Source of the DNA: Astrobacterium formosum
GTDB lineage: Bacteria; Pseudomonadota; Alphaproteobacteria; Rhizobiales; Xanthobacteraceae
Direction of reading: 5' to 3'
Length of the DNA: 64,000 bases
Assembly (NCBI GenBank): GCA_030848545.1
Contig: JAVDCA010000019.1
Span: 62,001-126,000, forward strand
A program made the translations under genes and the position numbers. Positions 53,331-61,994 of the stretch are shown in pieces. The notes under the pieces are model-generated. The model ran no database searches, was not told the origin of the DNA, and saw only the letters and a list, made by a program, of their open reading frames with translations. Position 1 is the stretch's first letter, and each line of letters begins with the position of its first letter.

Positions 53331-54092
53331 TTACTTCGGCGCCTGGCCGCCGCTCTGCTCGAGCTTCTTGCGCGCCTCTTCGGCCCGCTTCTGCAGTTCT
53401 TCCTGCAGCTTCTTCTGCTGCTCCTCGAAGACCTTGGGGTCGACCGGCGGGCCTTCGTTGGCCTTGGCGAATTCGGTCAGAGGCAGCGGGAAGGAAATGG
53501 CGGCGCCGGCGAGGTTGATCGCCTGAATGGTGAGCGTCTGACCCTTCTTGAGCTTGCCGATCAGGTCGGGCGTACCTTCGTAGTCCGCCATGCAGCCATT
53601 GGCGAAGCAGGTGAAGAACGGACCCGTGAGGGGCGGCTGCTGGTCGACGATGACTCGCGTGCCGTACTGCAATTGCAGCGGGCTCGGCAGGGTGATGCGG
53701 AAAATCTTCTTCGACTCCCCCTCGGGCTCGATGAGCGCCGCCGCCACCACCGGCACGCCGGCTTCGGTGCGGGCGTCCTTGCCGGTGAAGCACACCTGCT
53801 TGGCATTGGCGTCCTGGCCCTTGCCGCAGAATTTGGCCCAAGGCGAATAGATGAGCTGTGGCATCTGCTGGGCCGGAGGTTGCGGCTGAGCTTGCGGCGC
53901 GGGCGCAGCCGCCGGCGGCTGGGCAGGCTGTGCCGCCCGCGGCTGGGCCGGACGCTGGGCTGGCCGTTGCTGGGCCGGCGGCGTCTGGGCAGCCGCCAGG
54001 CCGGCGACAAGGCTGAACACCGCCGCAGCGGTCGCCGTGGCAAACGACCTGCGCACCGGCCGGGCCGGCGCGATCACGATCGAATGAGTCAT
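53331..54092 (-). CDS. IalB-family periplasmic protein (invasion-associated locus B)
   Basis: A 253-residue exported protein of the IalB family. A signal peptide (TATAAAVFSLVAGLAAAQ) precedes a Pro/Gln/Ala repeat region (PPAQQRPAQRPAQPRAAQP..). The IalB domain follows: YSPWAKFCGKGQDANAKQVCFTGKD, PLQLQYGTRVIVDQQPP and CFANGCMADYEG with paired cysteines. A charged helical tail (EEQQKKLQEELQKRAEEARKKLEQ) ends the protein. IalB is required for erythrocyte invasion in Bartonella, but homologues are widespread in free-living rhizobia, with unknown function. AAAGGA precedes the ATG at 54092. It ends in a good terminator. Confidence 0.88.
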   Translation of the reverse strand: MTHSIVIAPARPVRRSFATATAAAVFSLVAGLAAAQTPPAQQRPAQRPAQPRAAQPAQPPAAAPAPQAQPQPPAQQMPQLIYSPWAKFCGKGQDANAKQVCFTGKDARTEAGVPVVAAALIEPEGESKKIFRITLPSPLQLQYGTRVIVDQQPPLTGPFFTCFANGCMADYEGTPDLIGKLKKGQTLTIQAINLAGAAISFPLPLTEFAKANEGPPVDPKVFEEQQKKLQEELQKRAEEARKKLEQSGGQAPK

Positions 54093-54336
54093 TACAAGTC
54101 CTTTCTGTCGCCGTTCGCTCGCGGCAATGAATTCAGCGGCCAGTGCGCTCGAAGCGTGCCCCTCGACCGGGTGTCTTGACGTCAATTACGGCAGCAAAGT
54201 GGCACCTGAACGGACCACTGCCCCGGCCTGATAGCCGAAAACCCCGGGCCGATAAAGCTTTTCCGACGCCGCCTCGCGGGCGCCGAGCGCCAGCTCCAGC
54301 CCGTTCATTTCATCGCCATGTGGTAGAGGTAAGGCA

Positions 54337-56187
54337 ATGTCCCGAATCGCGTGGACCGACCCGACGGTGTTCCTCCTGTCTTTTCGCGCCCGCTTGGCGG
54401 CCGGCGCCGCCGTGGTGTTTACTCTCTGGATGGCGCTGGCGACGGTCGCCGCAGCCGATCCCCGCCACGGCATCGCCATGCACGGCGAGCCGGCCCTGCC
54501 GGCGGGGTTTTCCGCCTTCCCCTATGTGAATCCCAACGCGCCCAAGGGCGGCGATCTGGTTCAGGGCGTGCTCGGCACCTTCGACAGCCTCAACTCCAAC
54601 ATCGTCAAGGGCTCGCGAGCCATCGAGACGCAGGCCTATGTGATCGAGACCCTTTTGACGCGCGGCTATGACGAGCCGTTCACGCTCTACGGCCTGATCG
54701 CCCGTTCCGTCGAGACCGATGCCGAGCGCACTTACGTCACCTTCCATCTCGATCCGCGGGCGCGGTTTTCCGACGGCGTGCCGGTCACCTCCGACGACGT
54801 CGTCTTCTCGTGGCGGCTGCTGCGCGACAAGGGGCGCCCCAACCATCGCACCTATTACGTCAAGGTCGCCCGGGCGCAGGCGCCGGACCCCCTCACGGTG
54901 CGTTTCGATTTTGCCTCCTCCGATGACCGCGAGCTGCCGCTGATCCTCGGCCTGATGCCGATCCTGCCCCGCCACGCCGTCGACGAGGCCACGTTCGAGG
55001 ACACCAGCCTCAAGCCGCCCTTGGGCAGCGGCCCCTATGTGTTCAGCGCCGTCGATCCCGGCCGCAGCGTGACGCTGACGCGCAACCCCGACTATTGGGG
55101 CCGCAACCTTCCCGTCAATCGCGGCCGGTGGAATTTCGACACCCTGCGTTTCGACTTCTACCGAGACAGCAATGCCGCCTTCGAGGCCTTCAAGAAGGGC
55201 CTTTACGACGTACGTGCCGAGCTCGACCCCAGCCGATGGAAAACCGCCTACGACTTTCCCGCCGTACGTGACGGCCGCGTCCTCCAGGAGGCGCTGCCGA
55301 GTGGACTGCCGGCCGGAATGCTCGGATTCGTCTTCAATACCAGACGGGAAGTCTTCGCCGACAAGCGCGTGCGCGAGGCGATCACGCTGCTGTTCGACTT
55401 CGAGTGGATCAACCGTAATTTCTTCTTCGGGCTCTACACGCGCACGGCCGGCTATTTCGACGGTAGCGAATTGTCGTCGATCGGGCGGCCGGCCGACGCC
55501 AAAGAACGCGCCCTGCTCGCGCCTTTCCCCGCCTCGGTGCGCGCCGACGTCCTCGCAGGCACCTACGCGCCACCCAGGACGGACGGCTCCGGCCGCGATC
55601 GGGACGTCCAGCACCGCGCCCTTACTCTGCTCAGGGAGGCGGGTTTCGATCTCGCCGGCACGGAACTCAAGCGCCGGACGGACGGCCGGCGCCTGACTTT
55701 CGAGATCATGGTGATGAGCAAGGACCAGGAGCGGCTCGCCATCGCGTTCGCGCAAAATCTCAATCGGATCGGTATCGCGGCACGTATTCGTGTCGTCGAC
55801 GCGGTGCAGTATGATCAACGGCGAATCAATTTCGATTTCGACATGATCCAGTACCGGTGGGATCAGTCGCTGTCCCCCGGCAACGAACAGGCCTTCTATT
55901 GGGGATCCGCAGCCGCCCACGAGCACGGCAGCCGCAACTATATGGGCGCCGAGAACGAGGCGATCGACGCCGTTATCGCGGCGATGTTGAAATCACGCGA
56001 ACGCTCCGACTTCGTCGCCGCGGTGCGTGCGCTCGACCGCCTGCTGATCTCCGGCCAATACGTGGTGCCGCTCTTTCACGTTCCGGCGCAATGGGTGGCG
56101 CGCTGGACCCATATCGAACGGCCGAGCGTCACGTCGGTGTCGGGCTTCCTTCCGGAGACCTGGTGGCGACGGCCGGCGGCCCCGTAA
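54337..56187 (+). CDS. Extracellular solute-binding protein, family 5 (oligopeptide ABC transporter type)
   Basis: A 616-residue periplasmic binding protein of the SBP_bac_5 family, YejA-like. An N-terminal hydrophobic segment with cleavage near ..TVAAADPRHG precedes the characteristic GDLVQGVLGTFDSLNSNIVKG, PRARFSDGVPVTSDDVVFSWRLL and LTRNPDYWGRNLPVNRGRWNFD. Its substrates would be oligopeptides or murein peptides. No permease or ATPase gene is next to it. It lies divergent from the IalB-like gene, with a 244-bp intergenic region. Confidence 0.92.
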   Translation: MSRIAWTDPTVFLLSFRARLAAGAAVVFTLWMALATVAAADPRHGIAMHGEPALPAGFSAFPYVNPNAPKGGDLVQGVLGTFDSLNSNIVKGSRAIETQAYVIETLLTRGYDEPFTLYGLIARSVETDAERTYVTFHLDPRARFSDGVPVTSDDVVFSWRLLRDKGRPNHRTYYVKVARAQAPDPLTVRFDFASSDDRELPLILGLMPILPRHAVDEATFEDTSLKPPLGSGPYVFSAVDPGRSVTLTRNPDYWGRNLPVNRGRWNFDTLRFDFYRDSNAAFEAFKKGLYDVRAELDPSRWKTAYDFPAVRDGRVLQEALPSGLPAGMLGFVFNTRREVFADKRVREAITLLFDFEWINRNFFFGLYTRTAGYFDGSELSSIGRPADAKERALLAPFPASVRADVLAGTYAPPRTDGSGRDRDVQHRALTLLREAGFDLAGTELKRRTDGRRLTFEIMVMSKDQERLAIAFAQNLNRIGIAARIRVVDAVQYDQRRINFDFDMIQYRWDQSLSPGNEQAFYWGSAAAHEHGSRNYMGAENEAIDAVIAAMLKSRERSDFVAAVRALDRLLISGQYVVPLFHVPAQWVARWTHIERPSVTSVSGFLPETWWRRPAAP

Positions 56188-56266
56188 CGCGGGCCCGCGC
56201 CGGCGCGGTTCGTCGTCGTTCGTGATGAAGTGGGCGTGATGCGCTAGACTGCCCGGGGGTTCAAAA

Positions 56267-57808
56267 ATGATTCTCGGTTCGCCTTCCAACCACCAGATGG
56301 CCGCCGCCGGCAGCGCCGGGCGTGCGACCCTCGACGACATGTTCGCGCGCGCGGTGGCGCGCCGACCCGATGCCGTGGCGTTGATTGATCCGCCCGACCG
56401 CGAGGTCCATCTCGGTGGACCGCGCCGCCGCCTGACCTATGCCGAAGCCGACCGCGTCATCACCGCCATCGCGGCACGGCTGCAGCGCATGGGGCTGCAG
56501 ACCGACCAGGTGGTGGCGCTGCAACTGCCGAATACCGTCGAGGCGGTGTTGACCCTGCTCGGTGTCCTGCGCGCCGGCCTGATCGCCACCCCGATCCCGC
56601 TTCTGTGGCGGACCGCCGATGCCGTCGCGGCGCTCTCGCAGGTGGGCGCCCGCGTCCTGATCGCCGGCGGACAGGTCGCCAATTCCGCCCTGTCGGAACT
56701 TGCCATGCATGTGGCGGCTGAGGTCTTCCCCATCCGCTATGTGGCTGGCTATGGCGAGGAACTCCCCGACGGCGTGGTGTCCCTCAACGACGTGTTCGCA
56801 GATGCCTCCGACACCTGCCGGCCCATGGAACGCGAGGGTAATCCAGCCGCCCACGTGGCCGTGATCACCTGGGACGTCGGCCCCGACGGCCTGATCCCGG
56901 TGGCGCGCAGTCACTATGAGCTCATGTCGACGGCGCTTGCCATCGTCCTCGAGGCGCGCATCGACCAGGAAGCCACGCTCCTGTCCGCCATGGCGACGGC
57001 CTCGCTCGGCGGCCTCGCCATGTCGCTCCTGCCCTGGCTCGTGGTCGGCGGCACGCTGTCGCTGCACCATCCGTTCGACGCCGAGGTCTTCGGTGCCCAG
57101 TGCGAGGAGACGGCCCACAGCCACGTCTTCGTCCCCGGCCCCCTGGCGGCCCGCCTCGCCGAGACCGGCCTTCTGAGCCGCCGTCGCGGTCAGAAATCGG
57201 TGATCGCCGCCTGGCGCGCGCCCGAGCGACTTGCCGGGAGTCCGCTTTGGACCGACCGGTCCGTCGGACTGGTCGACATTCAGACCTTCGGCGAGATCGG
57301 CCTCATCGCGGCCCGCCGTAGCGAGAACGGCAAGCCCGCAGCCATTTCCATGGGCCCGGTCAGCGCGCCGCGCGGCGCTCCCGGCGCCTTCCTGGTCCTG
57401 GAACTCGCCCGCACCGGATATGGCAGCCTCGCCATGCGCGGACCGATGGTGCCGCGCTTCGCTTTCCCGCCCGGCAGCGAGTCCGGGTTCCGTCTCGGTG
57501 ACGACGGTTTCATCGACACCGGTTATGGCTGCCGGATCGACCGGGATGGCGGTGCCATGACGGTAACGACGCCACCGCCCGGCCTGATCAGCGTCGGCGG
57601 CTACCGCTTCGCCATCCGCGACCTGCAGGATCTCGCCGCCCGGCTGGAGCCCGGCGGAACGCTCGCCGCCCTGCCCGACCGGCTCGGCGGCCACCGTCTC
57701 GCCGGCAGCGTCCGCGACCGTGACGGTGTCCGCGAGGCGCTCGAACGCCTGGGCGTCAACCCGCTCGTCGCCGGGGCCTTCCGGGAACGCCGCACGATCG
57801 CGGCCTGA
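56267..57808 (+). CDS. Degenerate adenylate-forming enzyme (ANL/AMP-binding superfamily)
   Basis: A 513-residue protein with the fold of acyl-CoA synthetases. The N-terminal half is clear (ARRPDAVALIDPP, RRRLTYAEADRVITAIAARLQRMGLQTDQVVALQLPNTVEAVLTLLGVLRAGLI). The P-loop that should read TSGTTGxPK is replaced by AVITWDVGPDGLIPVARSH, without the Ser/Gly/Thr run or the lysine. The YGxTE, TGD and C-terminal Lys motifs are also not recognisable: the region reads DDGFIDTGYGCRIDRDGG. It is therefore probably catalytically inactive or has another function. It begins 79 bp after the peptide-binding gene and lies ahead of a GGDEF-like gene. Confidence 0.8.
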   Translation: MILGSPSNHQMAAAGSAGRATLDDMFARAVARRPDAVALIDPPDREVHLGGPRRRLTYAEADRVITAIAARLQRMGLQTDQVVALQLPNTVEAVLTLLGVLRAGLIATPIPLLWRTADAVAALSQVGARVLIAGGQVANSALSELAMHVAAEVFPIRYVAGYGEELPDGVVSLNDVFADASDTCRPMEREGNPAAHVAVITWDVGPDGLIPVARSHYELMSTALAIVLEARIDQEATLLSAMATASLGGLAMSLLPWLVVGGTLSLHHPFDAEVFGAQCEETAHSHVFVPGPLAARLAETGLLSRRRGQKSVIAAWRAPERLAGSPLWTDRSVGLVDIQTFGEIGLIAARRSENGKPAAISMGPVSAPRGAPGAFLVLELARTGYGSLAMRGPMVPRFAFPPGSESGFRLGDDGFIDTGYGCRIDRDGGAMTVTTPPPGLISVGGYRFAIRDLQDLAARLEPGGTLAALPDRLGGHRLAGSVRDRDGVREALERLGVNPLVAGAFRERRTIAA

Positions 57809-57952
57809 TAGGGCCGCCATCGATCGCATTCGAGCGCCGCCATTGACGCCCCGTTAATGAGCACACCCTAAGGTTTTAAGGGTTTTGACTATTTGGGGAT
57901 ACGGCGGGCGTCCGGCCGAACGGCCTGGGGTGGCCGTGCCGGTGGGGTGGTC

Positions 57953-59227
57953 ATGTCGCTGCAAGGGCCGGTCGTCGTCATCGCCGACCAGAAGGATGCG
58001 GATCTCGTCGCGGCACTCGCCGCCGCAGACGCCTTCCCGGTCGTCGAGGCCTCATGGCGCGACGGCGCCAGCGCCGCCGCCCGCATCGAGCCGGCGGCAG
58101 TCCTGTTGCCCGACCACGTCCTGCCGGACGACGTCCTGCTCCGCGAAAAGCTCGCCCGTGCCGTCGCGGCCATGCACGGCCCCTACATGCCGGTGATCGC
58201 TCGCATCACGCCCGAGGGCACCGCCCTCGACGACGTCCTGCCGGTCGCCGCCGATGCGCCGGCGGATCGCATCGTCGAACGCCTCGCGGCCGCCCTGCGG
58301 GTGCGCACCCAGCACGCCACCGCTTTGCGCCGGGCCGAGTCGCTCACCGCCGAGGTGGAGGACCTGCCGGCCTTGCCGGACACCGATCCCCTCGACGATG
58401 CCACCGTGGTGGTCGCCGGCCGCGGCCGCTCCTACCCGGCGCTGGCGACGGCATTCGGTGAACGCGTCGGATTAATCGGCGCCCTGGCGGTGGAGACCGC
58501 CGCCAAGTATCTGGCCAGCCGCGACGTCGACGGCATCATGATCGGCGACGGCTTCGGCTGGCGTGCCGTCGAGACTTTTTTGAGCGCGCTCTCCGACGAC
58601 AGCCGATTCCGGGACTTGCCGGTCGGTGTTCTCGGCGACGTTCCCTCGACCATCGACCGCTCCCGCCTGCCCAATCTCGAGCGCCTCGACGGCGAAGCCC
58701 CCGCAATGGTCGAGCGCATGTTGCCGCTCGTGCGCCAGCACGCCTTCGAGGCGCGGCTCAGGCGCCAGCTCACCGCCCTCGACGCCAAGGGGCTGCTCGA
58801 TTCCCAGACCGGCCTGTTCACCGTGCGGGCTTTCCTGCGCGATCTCGACAAGGCGGTCACCGATACCCGCGAACGCGGCATCGGCCTGTCCATCGCCCGC
58901 TTCAGCTTCCCACCCGAGATCGACCGGCGCGCGAGCCTCGATGCCGCCCGCCTGGTCAGCCGGCTGGTGCGCAGCGTCGATTTTGCCTGCCGGGCCGGCG
59001 ACGGCTCGATCCTGCTGGTGTTCTCCGGAACCGGCCTGCGCCACGCCCATGTGGTGGCGCGCCGCATCGCCAGCGTGCTCAAGCACACCATGCTGCTGTC
59101 CGACAACGCCGGCAGCGGCCAGATACGCATCGATCCGGCGGTGACGCTGGCGGCCCTCAAGTCGAACGACACGATCGAGTCCCTGCTCGCCCGCGTCTCC
59201 GAACCGACACCGGTTGCCGCCGCCTGA
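57953..59227 (+). CDS. Receiver-like plus degenerate GGDEF-like protein
   Basis: A 424-residue cytoplasmic protein. The first half contains receiver-like or Rossmann-like repeats (VVVIADQKDADLVAALAA and VIVAGRGRSYPALATAF-type segments, without clear phosphoacceptor geometry). The last ~170 residues resemble a GGDEF domain: DSQTGLFTVRAFLRDLDKAV and SLLARVSE at the end. The signature GGDEF itself is replaced by RAGDGSILLVF, so cyclic-di-GMP synthesis is unlikely. It may be a scaffold or a GTP/c-di-GMP sensor. The ATG at 57953 is followed by SLQGPVVVIAD. It lies 144 bp after the degenerate adenylate-forming gene. I would not give a function. Confidence 0.75.
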   Translation: MSLQGPVVVIADQKDADLVAALAAADAFPVVEASWRDGASAAARIEPAAVLLPDHVLPDDVLLREKLARAVAAMHGPYMPVIARITPEGTALDDVLPVAADAPADRIVERLAAALRVRTQHATALRRAESLTAEVEDLPALPDTDPLDDATVVVAGRGRSYPALATAFGERVGLIGALAVETAAKYLASRDVDGIMIGDGFGWRAVETFLSALSDDSRFRDLPVGVLGDVPSTIDRSRLPNLERLDGEAPAMVERMLPLVRQHAFEARLRRQLTALDAKGLLDSQTGLFTVRAFLRDLDKAVTDTRERGIGLSIARFSFPPEIDRRASLDAARLVSRLVRSVDFACRAGDGSILLVFSGTGLRHAHVVARRIASVLKHTMLLSDNAGSGQIRIDPAVTLAALKSNDTIESLLARVSEPTPVAAA

Positions 59228-59269
59228 TCGCCTGCCTATCTTGCTCCCCGGGCCTCTCGGGAGCTTGCC

Positions 59270-59944
59270 ATGACCAATGCCGTCCTGCCGGTCACCGTCG
59301 TCTCGGACGTGGTCTGCCCCTGGTGCTTCATCGGCAAGCGCCGGCTCGAACGGGCGATCGCGCTCGTCCCCGACATTCCGGTCGCGGTCATCTGGCATCC
59401 CTATTTTCTCAATCCGTGGATTCCGCCCTCCGGTATCGGCCGCGACGAATATCTCACCACCAAGTTCGGTTCGGTCGAGCGCTATCACGGGATCGCCGAG
59501 CGGGTGGTGGCGGCCGCCGCCGCCGAAGGGCTCGTCTATGCCAAGGACCATATAGCCCGCCAGCCCAATACGACCGACTGCCACCGCCTGATCCACTGGG
59601 CGCAAGTGGAACTCGGCGACGGTGCCGCCATGAAGCAGCGGCTCATGGAACTTTATTTCGCCGAGGGCGCCGACCTCAGCGACCGGGAGGTTCTCGTCGC
59701 GGCCGCCGCCGCATGCGGACTGGACGCCGCGACGGCGCGTGAACGTCTTGCCGGCGACAAGGATGTCGCCTTGATCACCCGCCAGGCGCAATCCGCCCAG
59801 GACTCCGGCATCAGCGGCGTGCCCTGCTTCATCTTCGGCGAGGTGCTCGCCGTCTCGGGTGCGCAGTCGCCGGAGTATCTCGCCGATGCCATGACACGGG
59901 CGGCGAGCGATCTTGAACGCCGGACGACGCAGCCGGCGCAGTAG
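59270..59944 (+). CDS. DsbA-family oxidoreductase (FrnE-like)
   Basis: A 224-residue thioredoxin-fold protein of the DsbA/FrnE family. The active-site motif is C16-P-W-C19 (VVCPWCFIGKRRLERA), and the cis-proline loop reads ISGVPCFIFGE. There is no signal peptide, so it is cytoplasmic, like FrnE and 2-hydroxychromene-2-carboxylate isomerase relatives. The helical insertion YHGIAERVVAAAAAEGLVY.. is typical. It may act as a disulfide isomerase in oxidative stress. It lies 42 bp behind the GGDEF-like gene and is convergent with the YbaK gene (2 bp). Confidence 0.9.
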   Translation: MTNAVLPVTVVSDVVCPWCFIGKRRLERAIALVPDIPVAVIWHPYFLNPWIPPSGIGRDEYLTTKFGSVERYHGIAERVVAAAAAEGLVYAKDHIARQPNTTDCHRLIHWAQVELGDGAAMKQRLMELYFAEGADLSDREVLVAAAAACGLDAATARERLAGDKDVALITRQAQSAQDSGISGVPCFIFGEVLAVSGAQSPEYLADAMTRAASDLERRTTQPAQ

Positions 59945-59946
59945 TT

Positions 59947-60414
59947 TCACCCCACATCCTGGCAGACGTCGACCCATTCGGCCTTGGCGAGTTCCGCCAT
60001 CCGGGTCGGGCTGATCCTGAGCGCGCTGTGGGTCGATCCGGCCGCCGGCACCACCTCGTCATAGGCCTTCAGCGACACATCGCAGTAGACGGCGAGCGGC
60101 GTCGCGAGCCCGAACGGGCACACGCCGCCGACCGGATGGCCGGTGAGCGCCAGAACCTCGTCGGGACCGAGCATCGACACCTTGCCGCCGAAGGCCGCCT
60201 TGGCCTTGCGATTATCGAGCCGCGCATCGCCGCGGGCGACGACGAGAAACACGCGCTCGCCACAGCGCAGCGACAGGGTCTTGGCGATCTGTCCCGGCGC
60301 GACGCCATGGCCCTGCGCGGCGAGTGTCACCGTGGCGGTGCTCTCGCCCAGTTCGATGATGTCTATGTCGGGCGCATGGACGGCGAGGAAGGTGCGGACT
60401 GACTCGATGCTCAT
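59947..60414 (-). CDS. YbaK/EbsC family aminoacyl-tRNA deacylase
   Basis: A 155-residue trans-editing domain protein of the YbaK/ProX family, which hydrolyses misacylated tRNAs (Cys-tRNA-Pro or Ala-tRNA-Pro). It has ARGDARLDNRKAKAAFG with the conserved lysine region, and TGHPVGGVCPFGL, the GxxP(V/I)GGVCP signature near the active site. The ATG at 60414 is chosen; 60435 is an alternative. It stands alone between a DsbA-like gene and the HupE/UreJ pair. Confidence 0.88.
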   Translation of the reverse strand: MSIESVRTFLAVHAPDIDIIELGESTATVTLAAQGHGVAPGQIAKTLSLRCGERVFLVVARGDARLDNRKAKAAFGGKVSMLGPDEVLALTGHPVGGVCPFGLATPLAVYCDVSLKAYDEVVPAAGSTHSALRISPTRMAELAKAEWVDVCQDVG

Positions 60415-60470
60415 GGGGAAATGATTCCAGGACATTGATGGACGAGATATGCCACCGCGGCTCGCCGACG

Positions 60471-61052
60471 TCACGCCGCCAGCGCGAGCGCCAGCACCAG
60501 GATCGCTGCGGCGGCGATCCACGAGCCGGCAATGCGTAACGCCAAGCGCTGCCAATCGCGGTTCAAATGCGCAATGGCGGCCGCCAAGGCGGTGGGGATC
60601 GCCGTCGCCGCGAGGCCGGTACCGATCAGCATGTGATTGGCCTCGCGCAGCGAGGCGGTCTCGGGCGGCGAGTCGAGGCCGATGGCGGCACCCGTGACAC
60701 TCATCAGCGGCCAACCAAGGACCGGCGGCAGCGGTCGTGCCGAGGCCGTCCAGGCGCCCGCCGCCAAAGCCGCCGTGGTGAGGACGAGTTTCGCCGAGGA
60801 CGGGCCGGCCGCCCAAGCGATGGCGAGGAGGCCGGCGGCGACACCGAGCCCGAATATGGTCAGGAACGCCGCGCGTCCCTCCGCCTGCTGTCCGACGAGC
60901 AGTCCGACGCCGATCAGCGCCAGGAGATGCGCCGGCACCACGACCGGATGCACAAGGCCACCGGTGAACCTGCCGCCGAATCCAGGCGCATGCGCGAGCG
61001 CCGACGAAACCATTGTCGTGAGCAGCAGGATCGCCAGGCGCAGGGCCATCAT
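60471..61052 (-). CDS. HupE/UreJ family membrane protein (second of two)
   Basis: A 193-residue integral membrane protein of the HupE/UreJ family. An N-terminal cleavable or uncleaved hydrophobic segment (LAILLLTTMVSSALAHAPGF) precedes GGLVHPVVVPAHLLALIGVGLLVGQQ, the family's His-containing motif. HupE and UreJ are nickel- or cobalt-transport-like proteins or metal-permeases. It overlaps the preceding HupE/UreJ gene by 4 bp (61049-61052). The two are paralogues with 7-8 hydrophobic segments each and may form a hetero-oligomer. No urease or hydrogenase genes are in the window. Confidence 0.85.
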   Translation of the reverse strand: MMALRLAILLLTTMVSSALAHAPGFGGRFTGGLVHPVVVPAHLLALIGVGLLVGQQAEGRAAFLTIFGLGVAAGLLAIAWAAGPSSAKLVLTTAALAAGAWTASARPLPPVLGWPLMSVTGAAIGLDSPPETASLREANHMLIGTGLAATAIPTALAAAIAHLNRDWQRLALRIAGSWIAAAAILVLALALAA

Positions 61053-61666
61053 GTCATCGATGCGTGCAGGAAGACGAGGCCGGCGACCGCGATGGCGCCT
61101 CCCGCGGTGCGCACCGCCAGACGCCCGGCCGGCCAGCGCGCCAACAACCCGAAGGCGATGCCGGCAAGGTGCAGGGCGCCGGTCGCGACCACAAACCCGA
61201 GCGAATAGGCGACCGGATCGGCGCCTGCCGGCAGTTCGGCGCCGTGGGCATGGCCATGGAAGATCGCGAACGCGCCCACCAGCGCGGCGGCGACGGCGAG
61301 GTGCGGACGCGCCGCCAGCGCTACCATCGCGCCGAGCACGACCGCCGAGACCGCAATGCCGATTTCCACATGCGGCAGTGGCACCCAGAGGATGCCGAGC
61401 GCACCGCCGAACGCCATCACGAGCGGAAACACGACCGGCAACTGATAGATCGCGGGCGGCCCCAGAAATGCGCCCCACAGGCCGACCGCCACCATGGCGG
61501 CCACGTGATCGGCCCCGAACAGCGGATGCGCGAGACCGCCTGCGAATCCGCCCATGCCCTGCCCCGTATGGGCGAGCGCCCATGTGGGCATGCCACATGT
61601 GCAGATCCCGACGAGCCCGAAGATGCGGAGGCAACGCAGGGAAACGCTCGGGGGTGAAGCGGACAT
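61049..61666 (-). CDS. HupE/UreJ family membrane protein (first of two)
   Basis: A 205-residue membrane protein of the HupE/UreJ family. After a hydrophobic leader the characteristic AHTGQGMGGFAGGLAHPLFGADHVAAMVAVGLWGAFLG appears, with the HPxxGxDH motif that likely binds a metal. It resembles UreJ/HupE proteins that assist nickel or cobalt uptake. The histidine-containing FHGHAHGAE stretch later in the protein supports metal handling. It starts at 61666, close to the divergent NfeD region. Confidence 0.88.
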   Translation of the reverse strand: MSASPPSVSLRCLRIFGLVGICTCGMPTWALAHTGQGMGGFAGGLAHPLFGADHVAAMVAVGLWGAFLGPPAIYQLPVVFPLVMAFGGALGILWVPLPHVEIGIAVSAVVLGAMVALAARPHLAVAAALVGAFAIFHGHAHGAELPAGADPVAYSLGFVVATGALHLAGIAFGLLARWPAGRLAVRTAGGAIAVAGLVFLHASMT

Positions 61667-61994
61667 AGGGTGCCTCGATCAGCGCCGCACCAGCTTAACA
61701 CCGTCCAAGGCGTTGTCATGGCGGGTCGAAATGGTTGGCGTTCGCTCATGTCATCAAAGTCCGATCGGGTGTACAATGAGGTTACGCTCGGATCGCGTAA
61801 GCGGCGCACCCGACCTCGGCCGCCGCGTATGGCGGCCGGCCGCAGGCACACGCTGCCGCCGTTTCGATTGGCCGCAGTCGCCGTCCGCCTTCCTGTGCGT
61901 TGACGTCGGGATTGTCGCGGCTCGCCCCGACGTTCCGCCCGGGCCGAAGGGCCGCGTCACGCCGGCTCCGCCGGCGCCACCAGGGATGTGCGCC
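61667..61994. other. Divergent region between the HupE/UreJ pair and NfeD
   Basis: This 328-bp region holds no supported gene. The NfeD frame is open upstream to 61554 but encodes low-complexity, arginine/proline-rich residues with no signal peptide, so the true NfeD start is at 61986-61995. Promoters for both directions should be here; a slightly AT-richer patch at 61729-61790 is the only candidate. Confidence 0.4.
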
